Positions 1-11,932 of a stretch of DNA of 64,000 bases are shown here, one piece after another. The DNA lies in the NCBI GenBank assembly GCA_034440615.1, contig JAOTOM010004957.1, positions 569,581-633,580 on the forward strand, written 5' to 3'. This DNA is from Ashinkailepas kermadecensis. Its lineage: Eukaryota > Arthropoda > Thecostraca > Neolepadidae. Both the position numbers and the translations under genes were made by a program. Position 1 is the stretch's first letter. Every line of letters starts with the position of its first letter. The notes below the pieces were generated by a model that made no database searches, was not told the origin of the DNA, and saw only the letters and a list, made by a program, of their open reading frames with translations.

Positions 1-2348
1 AGAGGGATAAACAATAAAGGATGTGAGGGAAAACGTGGATCTGGACTAAGAGCTTGAGGACATCCGTGGTGAAATGATGGCGAAATTTGTATAGGGATGC
101 TATGATGGCGTTGTATTTGCGCACGACCATGGATATGTGAGAATCCCAGCTAAGCTGCTGGTCGAGGAGAACACCTAACACCTTAACGGTGGGACGTGGA
201 GTTATGATCGAATCTGAAAGAGTGATCTGGAAGTTCACTGCCTTTTGTAATGACGCCTTGGTGCCAAAGAGCGTGAATTGAGTTTTGTCCCGGTTCATCC
301 TTAGACTGTTGGACTGAAACCAACTTTGAAGACGAGATATGGACTCCTCGACCCGTGCCTTGAGGCTGGATAGGCCGGTGACGTTGGGTAGAGAATGATC
401 TAGAAGCTGGTTATCGTCGGCATAGGATAATAGGCGGCCATGGGGGAGGAAAGAGGACAGGTCATTGATGAAGATGAGAAAGAGGATTGGGCCGATGATG
501 GAGCCTTGTGCCACGCCGTGAGTCAGGGGAAGGATGGAGGAGCCGCCGCTCACCGTCTGCTTCCGGTCGCTGAGGTAGCTGCGGAACCATTCCGTCGACC
601 GCACGCCATACCAGCCGAACTTGGCCAGGAGGACACCATGATCGACGCTGTCGAAGGCTTTGCTGAGGTCTATCGTTGTTAGCGACGCGACGTGGCCCTG
701 GTCGACCATCTGTAGCATCCATTCGACAGCATCGAGCATGGCGTCCTCCGTACAGTGGTTCGGTCGGTAGGCGTACTGTGAGGGCGAGAGTACATGATTG
801 TCATGCAGGTACGACACCAATTGCATGGAGACGACCTTTTCCGTGATTTTGGAGAGAACAGACAGAATTCAGATTGGTCTAAAATTGCTAAGATCAGAAC
901 GATCGCCTGACTTGAAAATTGGCGTTACACGGGCGACTTTCCATGCAGTGGGGAAGGCCTGCGTGACAATAGAGCAGTTGATGAGATGGAGCAGATGTGG
1001 ACCGATGACAGCGAAGCATTTTTTGATGGCGTGGAGAGGGACTCCGTCGACTCCGATTGCCCTGGATGAACTCATTCGCCCTATCGCCTTAGAGAGCTCA
1101 GGTAGAGTGGCGGGGTGCAGCGCCAGCGCCGACGCGCACACTCTGGGTGGCCGAGGACCATACTTGTGGCTACCGTCGCGCACTACCTCCGCCGCTATAC
1201 GTGAGCCCACCTCCGCGAAGTGCGAGTTGAACTTGTCTGCACGGGCTAACACATCATCAGCACTGTCGGTAGGTCCCTCTGTCGGTCGGAGCGCAAACAC
1301 TTTCAGACGGCGCCAAAACTCACGTCGGTCAGTCAGCAGGCCACCACACAGGAACTCACGGCGGGCTCGGATAAGTTTACTTTTTAGGCGATTTCGGCTC
1401 TGTTGGTAGGTCTGTCGTGCTTCCGGTGTTCTGGATGTCTCCCAATTTCTTCTCGTTGAGTCACGCTCCTCCATGGCTGACGTGAGCTCGGCGTTATTTC
1501 GGAGCCACGGACAGTGCGGATGACGCCGTGTCACGGTGATGAGCGGGCAGTGCTCATCTATGGCCGCGTTCCAAACCATCATGAGGGCCGCCAGCTTCCC
1601 ATCAACCTCGGAAGCCTCATAGAGTGGCCTCCAGTCAGCGGTCAGTAGGCTCAGACAGAGAGCATTCCAGTCGACGCGCCTCCACGGCCTGGTGGTGACG
1701 GGGGCGGGGCGCGATGAGCGCTGTCGGCGGATCTGGGCGTTGATGAGAATGGGCTGGTGGTCTGCTATCGGATCCGGGAGTACAACGGCGGGTGTGGAGA
1801 GGTCTGTGATGTTCGATATGATGAGGTCTAGCAGCGTGGGTGTAGGGAGGAGGTGGGTTGGCTGCATCACCAGCTGTTTGAGGCTCAGGTCGTTCAGGAT
1901 GTTTTTTCAAACTGCGGGTGTCGGAATTATCTGCATTCATGTTGATATTTAGATCCCCCAGGGCCACGACTGGTTTGTTGGTGGAGACCGCTGCCAGGAG
2001 CTGCTGCTCTATGAGTCCCAGCCCTCTGGTGACGGGTGCGCTGGGCGGCCGGTAGATGGCGCCGACGATCGTAGTTCGCTGGCCGGCACCCGTCACTGAG
2101 AGCCAGAGCGACTCGACTGCAGAGTCGGCGCCGCCAATGTCCAATCTCGTGACTCGGAAGTGTTCGCGGGACAGTATGGCGACTCCTCCGCCTCGCAGCG
2201 CGGTACGGGATCCCGACGGCGCTGTGCGGTCACATCTGGTGATTCGGTACCCAGGGAAGACCAGCACTCTGTCGGTGATCTCTGTCCGTAGCCAAGTCTC
2301 GGAGACGCATAATATGTCGAGTTGGTGCCTATCCAATAGCAGGTTCAC
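1..2348 (-). pseudogene. LINE ORF2: endonuclease plus reverse transcriptase, broken and incomplete
   Basis: ORF2 proteins nick target DNA and copy the LINE RNA onto the nick. The endonuclease (about 1905-2348) shows SETWL with the catalytic Glu, the GGGVAIL block, a YRPP block and the GDLNI block. The reverse transcriptase follows with fingers motifs, then DLSKAFDSVDH (about 630-670), GVAQGSIIGP (about 480-510) and YADD (about 415-430). A T6 run at 1902-1907 carries a one-base shift between the endonuclease frame and the frame entering the polymerase. An in-frame TGA at 869-871 follows the conserved NFRPI. After that stop the frame stays open to the window edge. This reads as a recently dead copy. 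Confidence 0.82.
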
Positions 2349-2773
2349 CTCGTCCAGTCTTGGTGCTAAGGACCAAGACTGGACTTGGTCACCAAGACAC
2401 CAAGACTGCTAGCATTAATGCTAGCAGGTGCATTAATGTGTCCGAACTGATATGATTTCCCGGTGCCGCTTGGTGGTTGTCTTCGTGGGCGAGCCGGGCG
2501 GCACTCTACACGGCGGGGGACTTCCCCAGTGCCAGGAGTGGTCTGTAGGGCAGCACTCCTTTGAGCTGATGTTATTGCTCGTTGCATCGCTCTCATTTTT
2601 ACCTGTTGTCCACCCCAGCATCCTCGCCTCCTCAGCCGTCGTCGGCGTCCGACCGGGACCAATTCGGCGGGGCCGACCAGACCAGGGGACGGCTCAACTT
2701 TGTTTACTTTAGCGCCGGCTGCGGCCGAGCTCGGCTGGCCAGGATCGGTCCGAACCTTCGGACACGCAGACAT
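1..2773 (-). mobile_element. Non-LTR retrotransposon (LINE, CR1/L2/Jockey group), cut by the left window edge
   Basis: A single LINE lies on the minus strand, with its 5' side near 2773 and its 3' side beyond position 1. Reading right to left it contains an APE-type endonuclease and then a reverse transcriptase reaching the palm motif YADD. The element is fairly young: I see only one frameshift, one nonsense codon and a small scrambled patch at the start of the endonuclease. The open frame at 2366-2773 may hold the start of ORF2 or the end of ORF1, since it contains a segment like the usual endonuclease opening (INASSL) just before the break. The 3' UTR and tail lie outside the window. Clade placement inside the CR1/Jockey group is inference. 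Confidence 0.85.
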
Positions 2774-2965
2774 CTGCGGCGGTTGTCCTAGGGGGCGGGG
2801 TTATAAAGTCATAAAGTCATAAAGTATTAAGGCTTAATAAGAGCCACAGGGGCCCATCTGGGTTGAGCCTATCTAGAAAAGGTACTAGAATGTACATACT
2901 CCCACCCCAATCAATCCCTTATCCCAAGTTCCTAGGAAGCTATATATCCCAGCCCATCTAACACC

Positions 2966-3347
2966 ACTCACTTGCTACCGCCTAACCCCTCAATAATCAC
3001 AAGCTCCTCCCATCACACCCATCGTGCCACCATAGACAACCTCATCAGCATCACATCCCGAAGGAAGGTGCCGAATCCACTGCTAGGCACATCCCACAGA
3101 AATTCATAAAGCGTTCAGACTTAATAAGAGACTCACTTGCTATTGCATAATACACTCAACCATTACAAACTCCTCCCATCATACCCATTGTGCTACCCTA
3201 GACAATCTCATCAGTATCACATCCCGAAGGAAGGTGCTGAAACCACTGCTAGGTACACCCTATATAAAGTTATAAAGCATTTAGACTTAATAAGAGACTC
3301 ACTTGCTATTTCATAACACAGTCAACAATTACAAACTCCTCCCAACT
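2966..3347. repeat. ~166-bp direct repeat, about 2.3 units, in the 3' UTR of LINE copy A
   Basis: Units begin at ACTCACTTGCTA, at about 2966, 3131 and 3298 (the last is partial). The first two are roughly 80-90% alike and both contain CATCCCGAAGGAAGGTGC and end in GACTTAATAAGAG. The unit ends resemble the 3' tail of the LINE itself (ATAAAG, TTAATAAGAG). Copy B has a UTR of only about 110 bp with no such units. Confidence 0.75.
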
Positions 3348-3365
3348 CCCACTCCTCCCTGTCGA

Positions 3366-6266
3366 TCAACCTTCCCTGGAATACAGAAAAACAATCCCCC
3401 TATTCTTATAATGATTGTCTATGCCGTTTTTAAAGATGTTCAGTGTGTTGCTACTGACAATGGTTCCTGGCAGCTGGTTCCAGTGTTCTACTACCCTGTT
3501 GGTGAAGAAGGACTGTCTTAACCATGTCCTGCTGTGATTAACTTTAATTTTGAATTGATGACCTCTAATTGCATCATTTCTGTTAAATTCAAACATTTCC
3601 CTGAGATATCCCTGTTCCTGACCATGAACAAATTTAAAAACCTCGGTGAGATCTCCTCTCAGCCTTCTATATCTAAGTGAAAACATGTTCAATTTCTTCA
3701 GTCTTTCCTCATATTCCAGGTTGCCTATACCATTAACCATTTTTGTTGCCCTCTTTTGTACTCTCTCTAAAAGCCAACAATCTTTCTCATAACTAGGGGA
3801 CCAAGCTTGGACACAGTATTCCAAATGTGGCCTGACATATGCACAGTAAAGTTTCCTGATGACCTCCTCACTTTTGTATGACATTCCTCTGTTTGCAGCA
3901 TTCTTAGTGCTTTTCTGGTTTTTGGTTTTTTGCCATTTGTTTAAATAACACCTAGTCCTTCTCCTGCTGTCCGATGTACTTGGCCACCCATGTATGGGCC
4001 TTCATGTGCCTACCTACATGCTTTAAATTAAACTTTTTGTTTTCACCACTTCACTGCTCGTCTAGTCTTTAAACCTGTCTTTTGCTGTTCCTAGATCTTA
4101 ATCATCCGCAATTTCAAACCTCTGTTGCCCATTCATGCTCCTTAATGAACAATAGTGGCCCCAGTACCGACCCCTGGGGGACTCCACTAAGAACATTTTG
4201 CCATGATGACTTTGTACCATTTAGCATCACTCTCTGCTGTCTATCTGAAAGCCACAACTCTATCCATTTTAGGATGCTACCTGCAATACCATGGACCTGA
4301 AGCTGCATCATTAACCGTTTATGGGGTACCTTGTCAAAGGCCTTACTAAAGTCAAGATATGCTACATCAACCTGATTTCCCTGATCAAATTGTTCTGTAG
4401 CAAAATTCAAAAAGTCCAAGAGATTTGTGAGGCACGATCGCCCTTTTCTAAACCCATGTTGAGTATCTTGAATCAATCTGTTTCCTTCCAGAAAACTAAC
4501 TATTCTATCCTTGATAATTGATTCGAGTACCTTGCAGACTAGGGATGTGAGGCTTACTGGCCTATAGTTTTCATCTTTCCCTCTTTCTCCTTTCTTGAAA
4601 ATAGGAACTACATTTGCCCTTTTCCAATCTGTTGGAATTTCATTTTGCAAAACTGATCTACAAAATATTATACTAAGTGGAATTGCCACTTCCTTTTCAG
4701 CTTCCCGCAATACCCTAGCATAAATTCCATCGGGTCCTGCTGCCTTGTTTGTCTTTATTTTTCTGATATAATTGAAAACAATATCACTATCAATGAAATC
4801 AACATCGTGTATCTGATCACCTGTCACTGAACTGTGGTTCACGGTTGGCAGATTAGTCACATCCTCCACTGTAAACACTGATTTAAACTGCTTGCTCAGC
4901 TCCTCAACCATCTCACTATCCTTACTCAATATAGTCCCATTTACATCCAGTGGACCAATTGTGCTTGAAACTTTACTTAGCTTGTAGAAACTAAAGAACT
5001 TTTTACTGTCCCCATTACAGTTCCTAGCCAAATCCAATTCTTTTGCTCGCTTTGCTGCTCTGATTTTCTGCTTCACAGCGTCTCTAGATTTTTGATACGA
5101 CCTTAGATTTACGATATTTGAAGCCTCCTTAAATACTCTAAATGCACCTTTCTTAGCCTTAATTGCTTTCATCACATCTGGTGTAAGCCATGCTGGCTTC
5201 CCTACCCTTCTTTTGCGCCTTTGCTTTTGGGGGACATGTCTAATCTGAATTTCCCTCAAGTAGGATTTGAACTTTTCCCACATTTCACAGGCATTTAAAT
5301 CAAAGAATTCTTCTTCCCATTGTATGGCACTTAAAGCTTCTCTCATGCAGGCAAAGTCTGCCCTGTTAAAATTTGGAATCTTTGCCAAATTATCCTTGAT
5401 TGTCCCTGATACCTGTGCCTTGAATCTCACTATGTTATGGTCACTTCTTCCAAGAGTTTCTCCTACAGTCAAGTCTTGAACTAAATCACTTAAATCTGAG
5501 AAGACAAGGTCCAAGAATGAGCCCTGCCTGGTTGGTTCCATTACAAACTGGTGTTAGAACAAGTCCTCTTCAAGGCATTTCCTAAACAGTTTACATGATG
5601 GGGAGCCAACACCAACATTTTCATATCCTTTTAGATTAAAGTCACCAAGAATAAGGCATTTCCTCTGAAAGTTTCTACTGATTTCCTCACAAATTACCTT
5701 ATCAAGCTCCAGTTGCTGAGAATGTGGCAAGGTTTCTGATCGATACAAAGCTCCTATCCTCAGTTTATTGTTGTTGCCTTTTCCCACAGCAACATCAAAC
5801 CAAATGGACTCCACAGACACATTTTTCACCCCATCTACTACTTTTTGAGAACTGTATAAGCTATTCACATAGAGCATTACACCACCCCCTTTCACTGCTG
5901 GACCCCTATTGCATGAAAACATATTGTATCCCTGGATCTCATAGTCCTGCAAGTTATCCACAAAATATACCTCACTGACCCATGCCTCAGTAATGCAAAC
6001 AAAATCTGGTTTCTCCTCAGCAACATAACACCTGAACTCATCAAATTTGGATCGAATGCTCTGAGCATTAAGCATCATACACTTAACAAAAGTTCCATGA
6101 CCCTCTTTGGCTTTTTATGTTGAGTAGCTCTATCATCTCTGGATGAGCTACCACTCTGCCCCCTTGATCTACTGCTACCCCTATTTGCTGACTGTGAGGT
6201 TCTATTGCCTATGCTGTCACTATTGACATATCCCTGAGATGGCAATGCCAATTCTTCCCTCCCCAC
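3366..6266 (-). pseudogene. ORF2 of LINE copy A: endonuclease and reverse transcriptase, broken
   Basis: The product would be the endonuclease/reverse transcriptase of the element. The N-terminal linker starts at 6266, and the endonuclease proper (MMLNAQSIRSKF) starts at 6078. Endonuclease blocks ITEAWV, GGGVMLYV, ALYRSE and GDFN are present. The frame stops at TAA 5554-5556, where copy B keeps coding. Polymerase blocks in 4114-5541 include NYRPVSLTS, AYLDFSKAFDKVPH and GVPQGSVLGPLLF. Right after the last block the frame enters a scrambled patch (3890-4140), so the metal-binding YADD-type motif is lost. The C-terminal domain resumes at 3366-3884 with the YCVQAWSP block. The copy is clearly non-functional. 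Confidence 0.85.
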
Positions 6267-6274
6267 CCCATTAT

Positions 6275-6535
6275 CTAGTTTCCCTGAAGGACATGTTCGT
6301 ATACTTTGCCTAACACTTGCACCCCCTTCTCAGAGAAGTGCAAGCCATCCCTCTGATAGAGGTCAGATGAGCCATAAAACCTGCACCACTTGTCAACAAA
6401 AGTCAAACCTAACTCATTGCAAAGCCTACCTACCCTGGCATTGGCTGCCAGTGCCCTAGAGCTCCACTCAGGGGAGACTCCAGCCCTAGGCAGAATAGCT
6501 GTCACAATAACTCTGCTATTGCTTTGCTTCAATGA
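6275..6535 (-). pseudogene. ORF1 fragment of LINE copy A (C-terminal SGNH-esterase half)
   Basis: The 85-residue open frame matches the C-terminal third of the ORF1 of copy B (16548-17171) almost residue for residue, including the closing RDGLHFSEKGV block with the Asp and His of an SGNH hydrolase. The upstream half, with the catalytic Ser block, is missing because the element is truncated at about 6535. ORF1 stops a few bases before the ORF2 linker begins, the same order as in copy B. Confidence 0.75.
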
Positions 6536-6998
6536 CGGTTGACGGGGGTGGAGAGGTGCGAGACGATTGATGGTGGTGTTCTTGCGCCTCTGCGGCTGGT
6601 GGCTGTTCGGCGGCTAGTAGGCATGACGATAGTTCTATATTTTTCGCTGATTACTCGGTTGCTTGCACTGATGATGAAATTTGTATGACGGAACCGCGAA
6701 CTTGGTTTTATTATGAGTCTTGTCCAATGCTTCCGAGGGGTTCTCTCGGAGAATGTGGCTTGCCCTCACACAATTCAAACGTTAGTGACCGTTGTAATAT
6801 CAGAAATTAATAAGGCGATTGTCGGCTAATTAAAACACTCACAGTTTCGGCGGTTTCACACAGTCACGATCATATGTTGGAATTTCCATGCGCACACTGT
6901 AATACTGCGGTGTTTCCTTGTTCTGGGATAAATCTACGAAACGGTGAGGAGCGGCCGGGGGTCGCTGTCAAGCGCCCGCGACCCGGCCGCCGACCTGC
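6536..6998. other. No feature recognised
   Basis: This is flanking DNA between the truncated 5' end of LINE copy A and the 29-bp array. I see no open frame, splice-like exon or repeat in it. The last 60 bases are GC-rich. Confidence 0.5.
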
Positions 6999-7252
6999 AA
7001 CGTGAGTGGTGCTGTCACGTGTGGTGTAACGTGAGTGGTGCTGTCACGTGTGGTGTAACGTGAGTGGTGCTGTCACGTGTGGTGTAACGTGAGTGGTGCT
7101 GTCACGTGTGGTGTAACGTGAGTGGTGTTGTCACGTGTGGTGTAACGTGAGTGGTGTTGTCACGTGTGGTGTAACGTGAGTGGTGCTGTCACGTGTGGTG
7201 TAACGTGAGTGGTGCTGTCACGTGTGGTGTAACGTGAGTGGTGCTGTCACGT
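6999..7252. repeat. 29-bp minisatellite, about 8.8 units, one CACGTG per unit
   Basis: Units start at 6999, 7028, 7057, 7086, 7115, 7144, 7173, 7202 and 7231. The unit is AACGTGAGTGGTGCTGTCAC followed by GTGTGGTGT. Units are nearly identical, with a C/T variant at one position in two units. Each full unit holds the palindrome CACGTG, the core of the E-box bound by bHLH factors. Whether it has a regulatory role is unknown. Confidence 0.95.
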
Positions 7253-8132
7253 CGGGTCAGTGACGGCCCGTTTGGTACCGTCACGTGCACACGTGCCGCT
7301 GCGGCTCCTGGTCGGCACGTGTCCACTCAGTAGGTCCACACGGCGTGTGAACAGTGCCGGGCGTGTGACGCAACAGCAAGGTATCCATATTGACTGTGAC
7401 CGATGGCGCTGCAGGATTATCGCCCGGCTGTCACATTTCGCTGCTGGTGGCCTTTTCATAGCCACACGTCAGGCATCGAATAATGCTTCAACGGAAAATG
7501 AGATTGAATGGTAATCAGAACAATCAGAATATTGCCCGACAACGACAAAAGAACTGCTTTCAAGAGCAACAGCTCAACCCAGAAAGCCGCTGGTGTAAAA
7601 TGTCCTTAATCAGGCGACATTCAAGCAGTTCAATTACGACCGAGGCGGCTCATTGGTCATAGCTTTTCTATCTCCTGAATCTCGCCTGATTTTGCATAGC
7701 CATTTTGGTAAGACGCCTGTATATTTTCACATTACATTTGCCACCAAAGGTACATGAAGTAAAGATGCGGCATGATTTTCTGTTTTCTAGTTTCTCTCAA
7801 ATGAGGTTGCCTGGAACCATTGCCAATGTTTCCAGGCTGTCTATCTGCCTACATATATTTATGTAAGGGGACTCATTGTTCGATGTTATTCAGGAAGAAG
7901 TCGACAGTGGCTGTCAAGTTCGCTCCGCTGGGAAATTGGAGAACTGTTGTACGCAAATGGTGGCAATCATCGCACAACATGACCATGCTGCGGCATCTGC
8001 ACCGATGGGTCGGTACAGTGACGTCATATCCCAAATTACGGCATGGCGGTGTTGGCCAGAGGCAATGGGGCTGCCAGACATAGTTCGGCCAGATACATTA
8101 TCAGCTCGGCATGCATAGGGCTCATGTATATA

Positions 8133-8220
<88 letters not shown>

Positions 8221-8771
8221 GAGTGCTTCACACGAGCATTGGGGTGGAAAATTAAAGTAATTACTTGCATTGTACTTGCGTTGCCGCCCCTGCTCCATTC
8301 TGTCGCTGTAGCGGAGTTTCAGTTCTTTCCGATCACGTTTAGAGCTCCCATAAAATGACGGCTTTTAGAGCATTGATTAAGCCGACGATATTAAGCGACA
8401 TGTTCGGGGTGGTCGGCTAACATCGGCAGCCTGGGCCGGATCTCAGATACAGGCATGGCTCAGCTGAAAATGTGCTGTGTTACCGCCGAGAAAATGTGCT
8501 GTGTTACCGCCGGGGGGAAGAGAAGCGTAGCTTTAGAACCAAAAATGTTCAGCTATATTTGAACACATTGCTACTGTTCTGAGAAAGAACAAGGATTTTA
8601 ACCATGCGAAGACACAATGCGATAATGAGAATTGAAATCCCTGCTTAAGGCACGACTCTTTGGTGACGACTCGTCACTATCCACAGGATAATTGCGTGGG
8701 AAAGAGCAAGTGTTTGACGGTGAGCTGGACAAGATTCCGGACATCAGGCACAGGGATTCACTGGTGATGAT
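7253..8771. other. Non-coding flank with a microsatellite; no gene seen
   Basis: No supported coding sequence. The stretch holds the AT/AAT microsatellite at 8126-8221 and a small direct duplication of GAAAATGTGCTGTGTTACCG at about 8465-8512. The rest looks like single-copy non-coding DNA up to the 3' tail of LINE copy B. Confidence 0.5.
8126..8221. repeat. Compound microsatellite (AT)n then (AAT)n
   Basis: About 60 bp of alternating AT is followed directly by about 12 AAT units. Confidence 0.95.
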
Positions 8772-8879
8772 AGGACATAAAGACATAAAAGATCAGTGCA
8801 ACTATGAGCCACAAGGGCCCTTCTTGGTTGCACTCTGTACACTGAACCGGTTTTCCACCAAATGCGCAGATCAACTCCC

Positions 8880-11816
8880 CCTGGAATACAGAAAAACAAA
8901 CCCCCTATTCTTATAATGATTGTATATGCTGTTTTTAAAGATGTTCAATGTGTTGCTACTGACAATAGTTTCTGGCAGCTGGTTCCAGTGCTCTACTACC
9001 CTGTTGGTGAAGAAAGACTGTCTTAACCTTGTCCTGCTGTGATTAACTTTAATTTTGAATTGATGACCTCGAATTGCATCATTTCTGTTAAATTCAAACA
9101 GTTCCCTGAGATAACCCTGTTCCTGACCATGAACAAATTTAAAGACCTCGATGAGATCTCCTCTCAGCCTTCTATATGAAGTGAAAACATATTCAGTTTC
9201 TTCAATCTTTCCTCATATACCAGGTTGCCTATGCCATTCACCATTTTCGTTGCCCTCTTTTGTACTCTCTCTAAAAGCCAACAATCTTTTTCATAACTAG
9301 GGGACCAAGCTTGGATACAGTATTCATTCCAAATGTGCCCTGACATATGCACAGTAAAGCTTCCTGATGACTTCCTCACTTTTGTATGATACATTCCTAT
9401 TTATTGCCCCAAGCATTCTTAGTTCCTTCTTCCTGGCTTCTTTGGTCTGTTCTGATGCCCCCAATTTTGTGTTCAAAATAACACCTAAGTCCTTTTCCCG
9501 CTGAGTCACAGATAGTACTTGGCCATCCATCAAGTACGGAGCCTTGATATGCTGCCTACCTATGTGCATGATTTTGCACTTATCAAAATTAAATTTCATT
9601 TACCATTTTTCGGACCACTTCACAAGCTCGTCTAAGTCTTTCTGCAGCAAGACCTGCTCATTGTGCCCTGTTATTGCCCTAAAGACCTTCAAATCATCCG
9701 CAGATTTCAAAACCTTACAGCTTAGGCCACTTTCAATGTTATTTACAAACACAATGAACAATAGTGGTCCCAGTACTGACCCCTGGGGGACTCCACTAAG
9801 AACATTTTGCCATGATGACTTCGTACCATTTAGCATCACTCTCTGCTGTCTATCTGAAAGCCACAACTCTATCCATTTTAGGATGTTACCTGCAATACCA
9901 TGGACCTGAAGCTGCATCATTAACCGTTTATGAGGTACCTTGTCAAAGGCTTTGCTAAAGTCAAGATATGTTACATCAACCTGATTTCCCTTATCAAATT
10001 GTTCTGTAGCAAAATTAAAAAAGTCCAAGAGATTTGTGAGACACGATCGCCCTTTTCTAAGCCCATGTTGAGTATCTTGAATCGATCTGTTTCCTTCCAG
10101 AAAACTAACTATTATATCCTTGATAATTGATTCAAGTACCTTGCAGACTAGGGATGTGAGGCTTACTGGCCTATAGTTTTCAACTCTCCCTCTTTCTCCT
10201 TTCTTGAAAATAGGAACTACATTTGCCCTTTTCCAATCTGTTGGAATTTCATTTTGTGAAACTGATCTACAAAATATTATACTAAGTGGAATTGCTAGTT
10301 CCTTTTCAGCTTCCCGTAATACCCTAGCATAAATTCCATCGGGTCCTGCTGCCTTGTTTGGCTTTATTTTCTTGATATAATTCAAAACAACATCACTATC
10401 AATGAAATCAACATCATGTAACTGATCACCTGTCACTGAGCTGTGGTTCACAGTTGGCAGATTAGTCATATCCTCCAACGTAAACACTGATTTAAACTGC
10501 TTGCTCAGTTCCTCAAACATCTCACCATCCTCACTCAACATAATCCCATTTACTTCCAGTGGACCAATGGTGCTTGAAACTTTACTTAGCTTGCAGAAAC
10601 TAAAGAACTTTTTACTGTCCCCATTACAGTTCCTAGCCATATCCAATTATTTTGCTCGCTTTGCTGCTCTGGTTTTCTGCTTCACAGCGTCTCTAGCTTT
10701 TTGATACAACCTTAGATTTACTATATTTAAAGCTTCCTTAAATACTCTAAATGCATCTTTCTTAGCCTTAATTGCTTTTGTCAAATCTGGTGTAAGTCAT
10801 GCTGGCTTTCCTACCCTTCTTTTGCGCCTTTGCTTTTGTGGGACATGTATAATCTGAATTTCCTTCAAGTAAGATTTGAACTTTTCCCACATTTCACAGG
10901 CGTTTAGATCGGAGAATTCTTCTTCCCATTTGATGGCACTTAAAGCTGCTCTCATGCAGTCAAAGTCTGCCCTGTTAAAATTTGGAACCTTTGCCAAATT
11001 ATCCTTAATTGTCCCTGCTACGTGTGCCTTGAATCTCACTATGTTATGGTCATTTCTTCCCAGAGTTTCTCCTACAGTCAAGTCTTGAACTAAATCACTT
11101 AAATCCGAGAATACAAGGTCCAAGAATGAGCCCTGCCTAGTTGGTTCTGTTACAAACTGGTGTAAGAACAGGTCCTCTTCAAGGCATTTCCTAAACATTT
11201 TACATGCTGGGCAGCCAACACCAACATTTTTATATCCTTTTGGATTAAAGTCACCAAGAATAAGGCATTTCCTCTGAAAGTTTCTACTGATTTCCTGACA
11301 AATCACCTTATCGAGCTCCAGTTGCTGAGAATGTGGCAAGGTTCCTGATCGGTACAAAGCTCCTATTCTCAGTTTATTGCTGTTGCCTTTTCCCACAGCA
11401 ACATCAAGCCAAATGGACTCCACAGACACATTTTTTTACCCCATCTGTTACTTTTTGATAACTGAATAAGCTATTCACATAGAGCATTACACCACCCCCT
11501 TTCACTGCTGGACCCCTATTGCATGAAAACATATTGTATCCCTGGATCTCATAGTCCTGCAAGTTATCCCCAAAATACCCCTCACTGACCCATGCCTCAG
11601 TAATGCAAACAAAATCTGGTTCCTCCTCAGCAACATAACACTTGAACTCGTCAAATTTGGATCGAATACTCTGAGCATTAAGCATCATACACTTAAGAAA
11701 AGTTCCATAACCATCTTTGGTTTTTACATGTTGAAATGCTCTATCATATCTGGATGAGCCCCCACTCTGCCCCCTTGATCTACTGCCATCCCTATTTGCT
11801 GACTGTGAGGTTCTAT
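8880..11816 (-). pseudogene. ORF2 of LINE copy B (main part): endonuclease and reverse transcriptase, broken
   Basis: The endonuclease lies at about 11000-11688 (MMLNAQSIRSKF, TEAWVSEGYF, GGGVMLYV, ALYRSG, GDFNPKG). The polymerase lies at about 9600-10800 with NYRPVSLTS, YLDFSKAFDKVPH, GVPQGSVLGPLLF and a SADD catalytic block. The thumb/C-terminal region lies at about 8880-9600. Breaks seen against copy A: a T-run shift at about 11430 inside the endonuclease; a TGA directly after RRVGKPA at about 10797; a TAA at about 10650 before the DMARNCNG block; a TAA at about 9600 after WSEKW; and a further shift at about 9170 near the YRRLRG-type block. The copy is inactive. Its lesions are not shared with copy A, so the two decayed independently. 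Confidence 0.83.
11813..11816. repeat. Target-site duplication CTAT, left copy, of the Gypsy element
   Basis: CTAT here and again at 16430-16433 bracket the Gypsy element. LINE copy A has one CTAT at the matching place (about 6210). Four base pairs is within the usual range for Ty3/Gypsy integrases. Confidence 0.85.
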
Positions 11817-11834
11817 TGTAGCGGCTTGGGTGGC
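11817..11834 (-). repeat. 18-bp remnant of the 3' LTR
   Basis: This 18-bp segment, TGTAGCGGCTTGGGTGGC on the plus strand, is identical to the inner end of the 5' LTR (16099-16116). Beyond it the two ends share nothing, and it directly abuts the polypurine tract. The 3' LTR has therefore lost about 313 of 331 bp, while the outer end and target duplication are intact. Confidence 0.8.
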
Positions 11835-11848
11835 GCCTCCCGCCCAGA
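11835..11848 (-). promoter_or_regulatory. Polypurine tract of the Gypsy element
   Basis: Read on the minus strand it contains GGGCGGGAGG, the only purine-rich run between the pol stop (11933) and the LTR stump. It would prime plus-strand DNA synthesis. The placement is inferred from position and composition. Confidence 0.6.
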
Positions 11849-11932
11849 CCGGCGCGTGAAGCCGAGTCGAAAAAAAAACGATAGGAGCAGCATGCTCCGA
11901 AGCGCAGAGTGCACGTTTACAGGTCAACATGA

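Larger units (their letters stand above)
2800..6535 (-). mobile_element. CR1-like LINE, copy A, 5' truncated
   Basis: This is the same family as the copy starting at 8772, to which it aligns over most of its length. The 3' end at about 2800 is marked by 8-bp units of the type TTTATGAC read on the minus strand. Short 8-bp terminal repeats are typical of the CR1 clade. The 5' end at about 6535 is abrupt: homology to copy B stops in the middle of the ORF1 esterase, as expected for 5' truncation during target-primed reverse transcription. A patch at about 3890-4140 has lost many short pieces relative to copy B, including the polymerase YADD/SADD region. The 3' UTR is enlarged by a 166-bp tandem repeat that copy B lacks. 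Confidence 0.88.
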
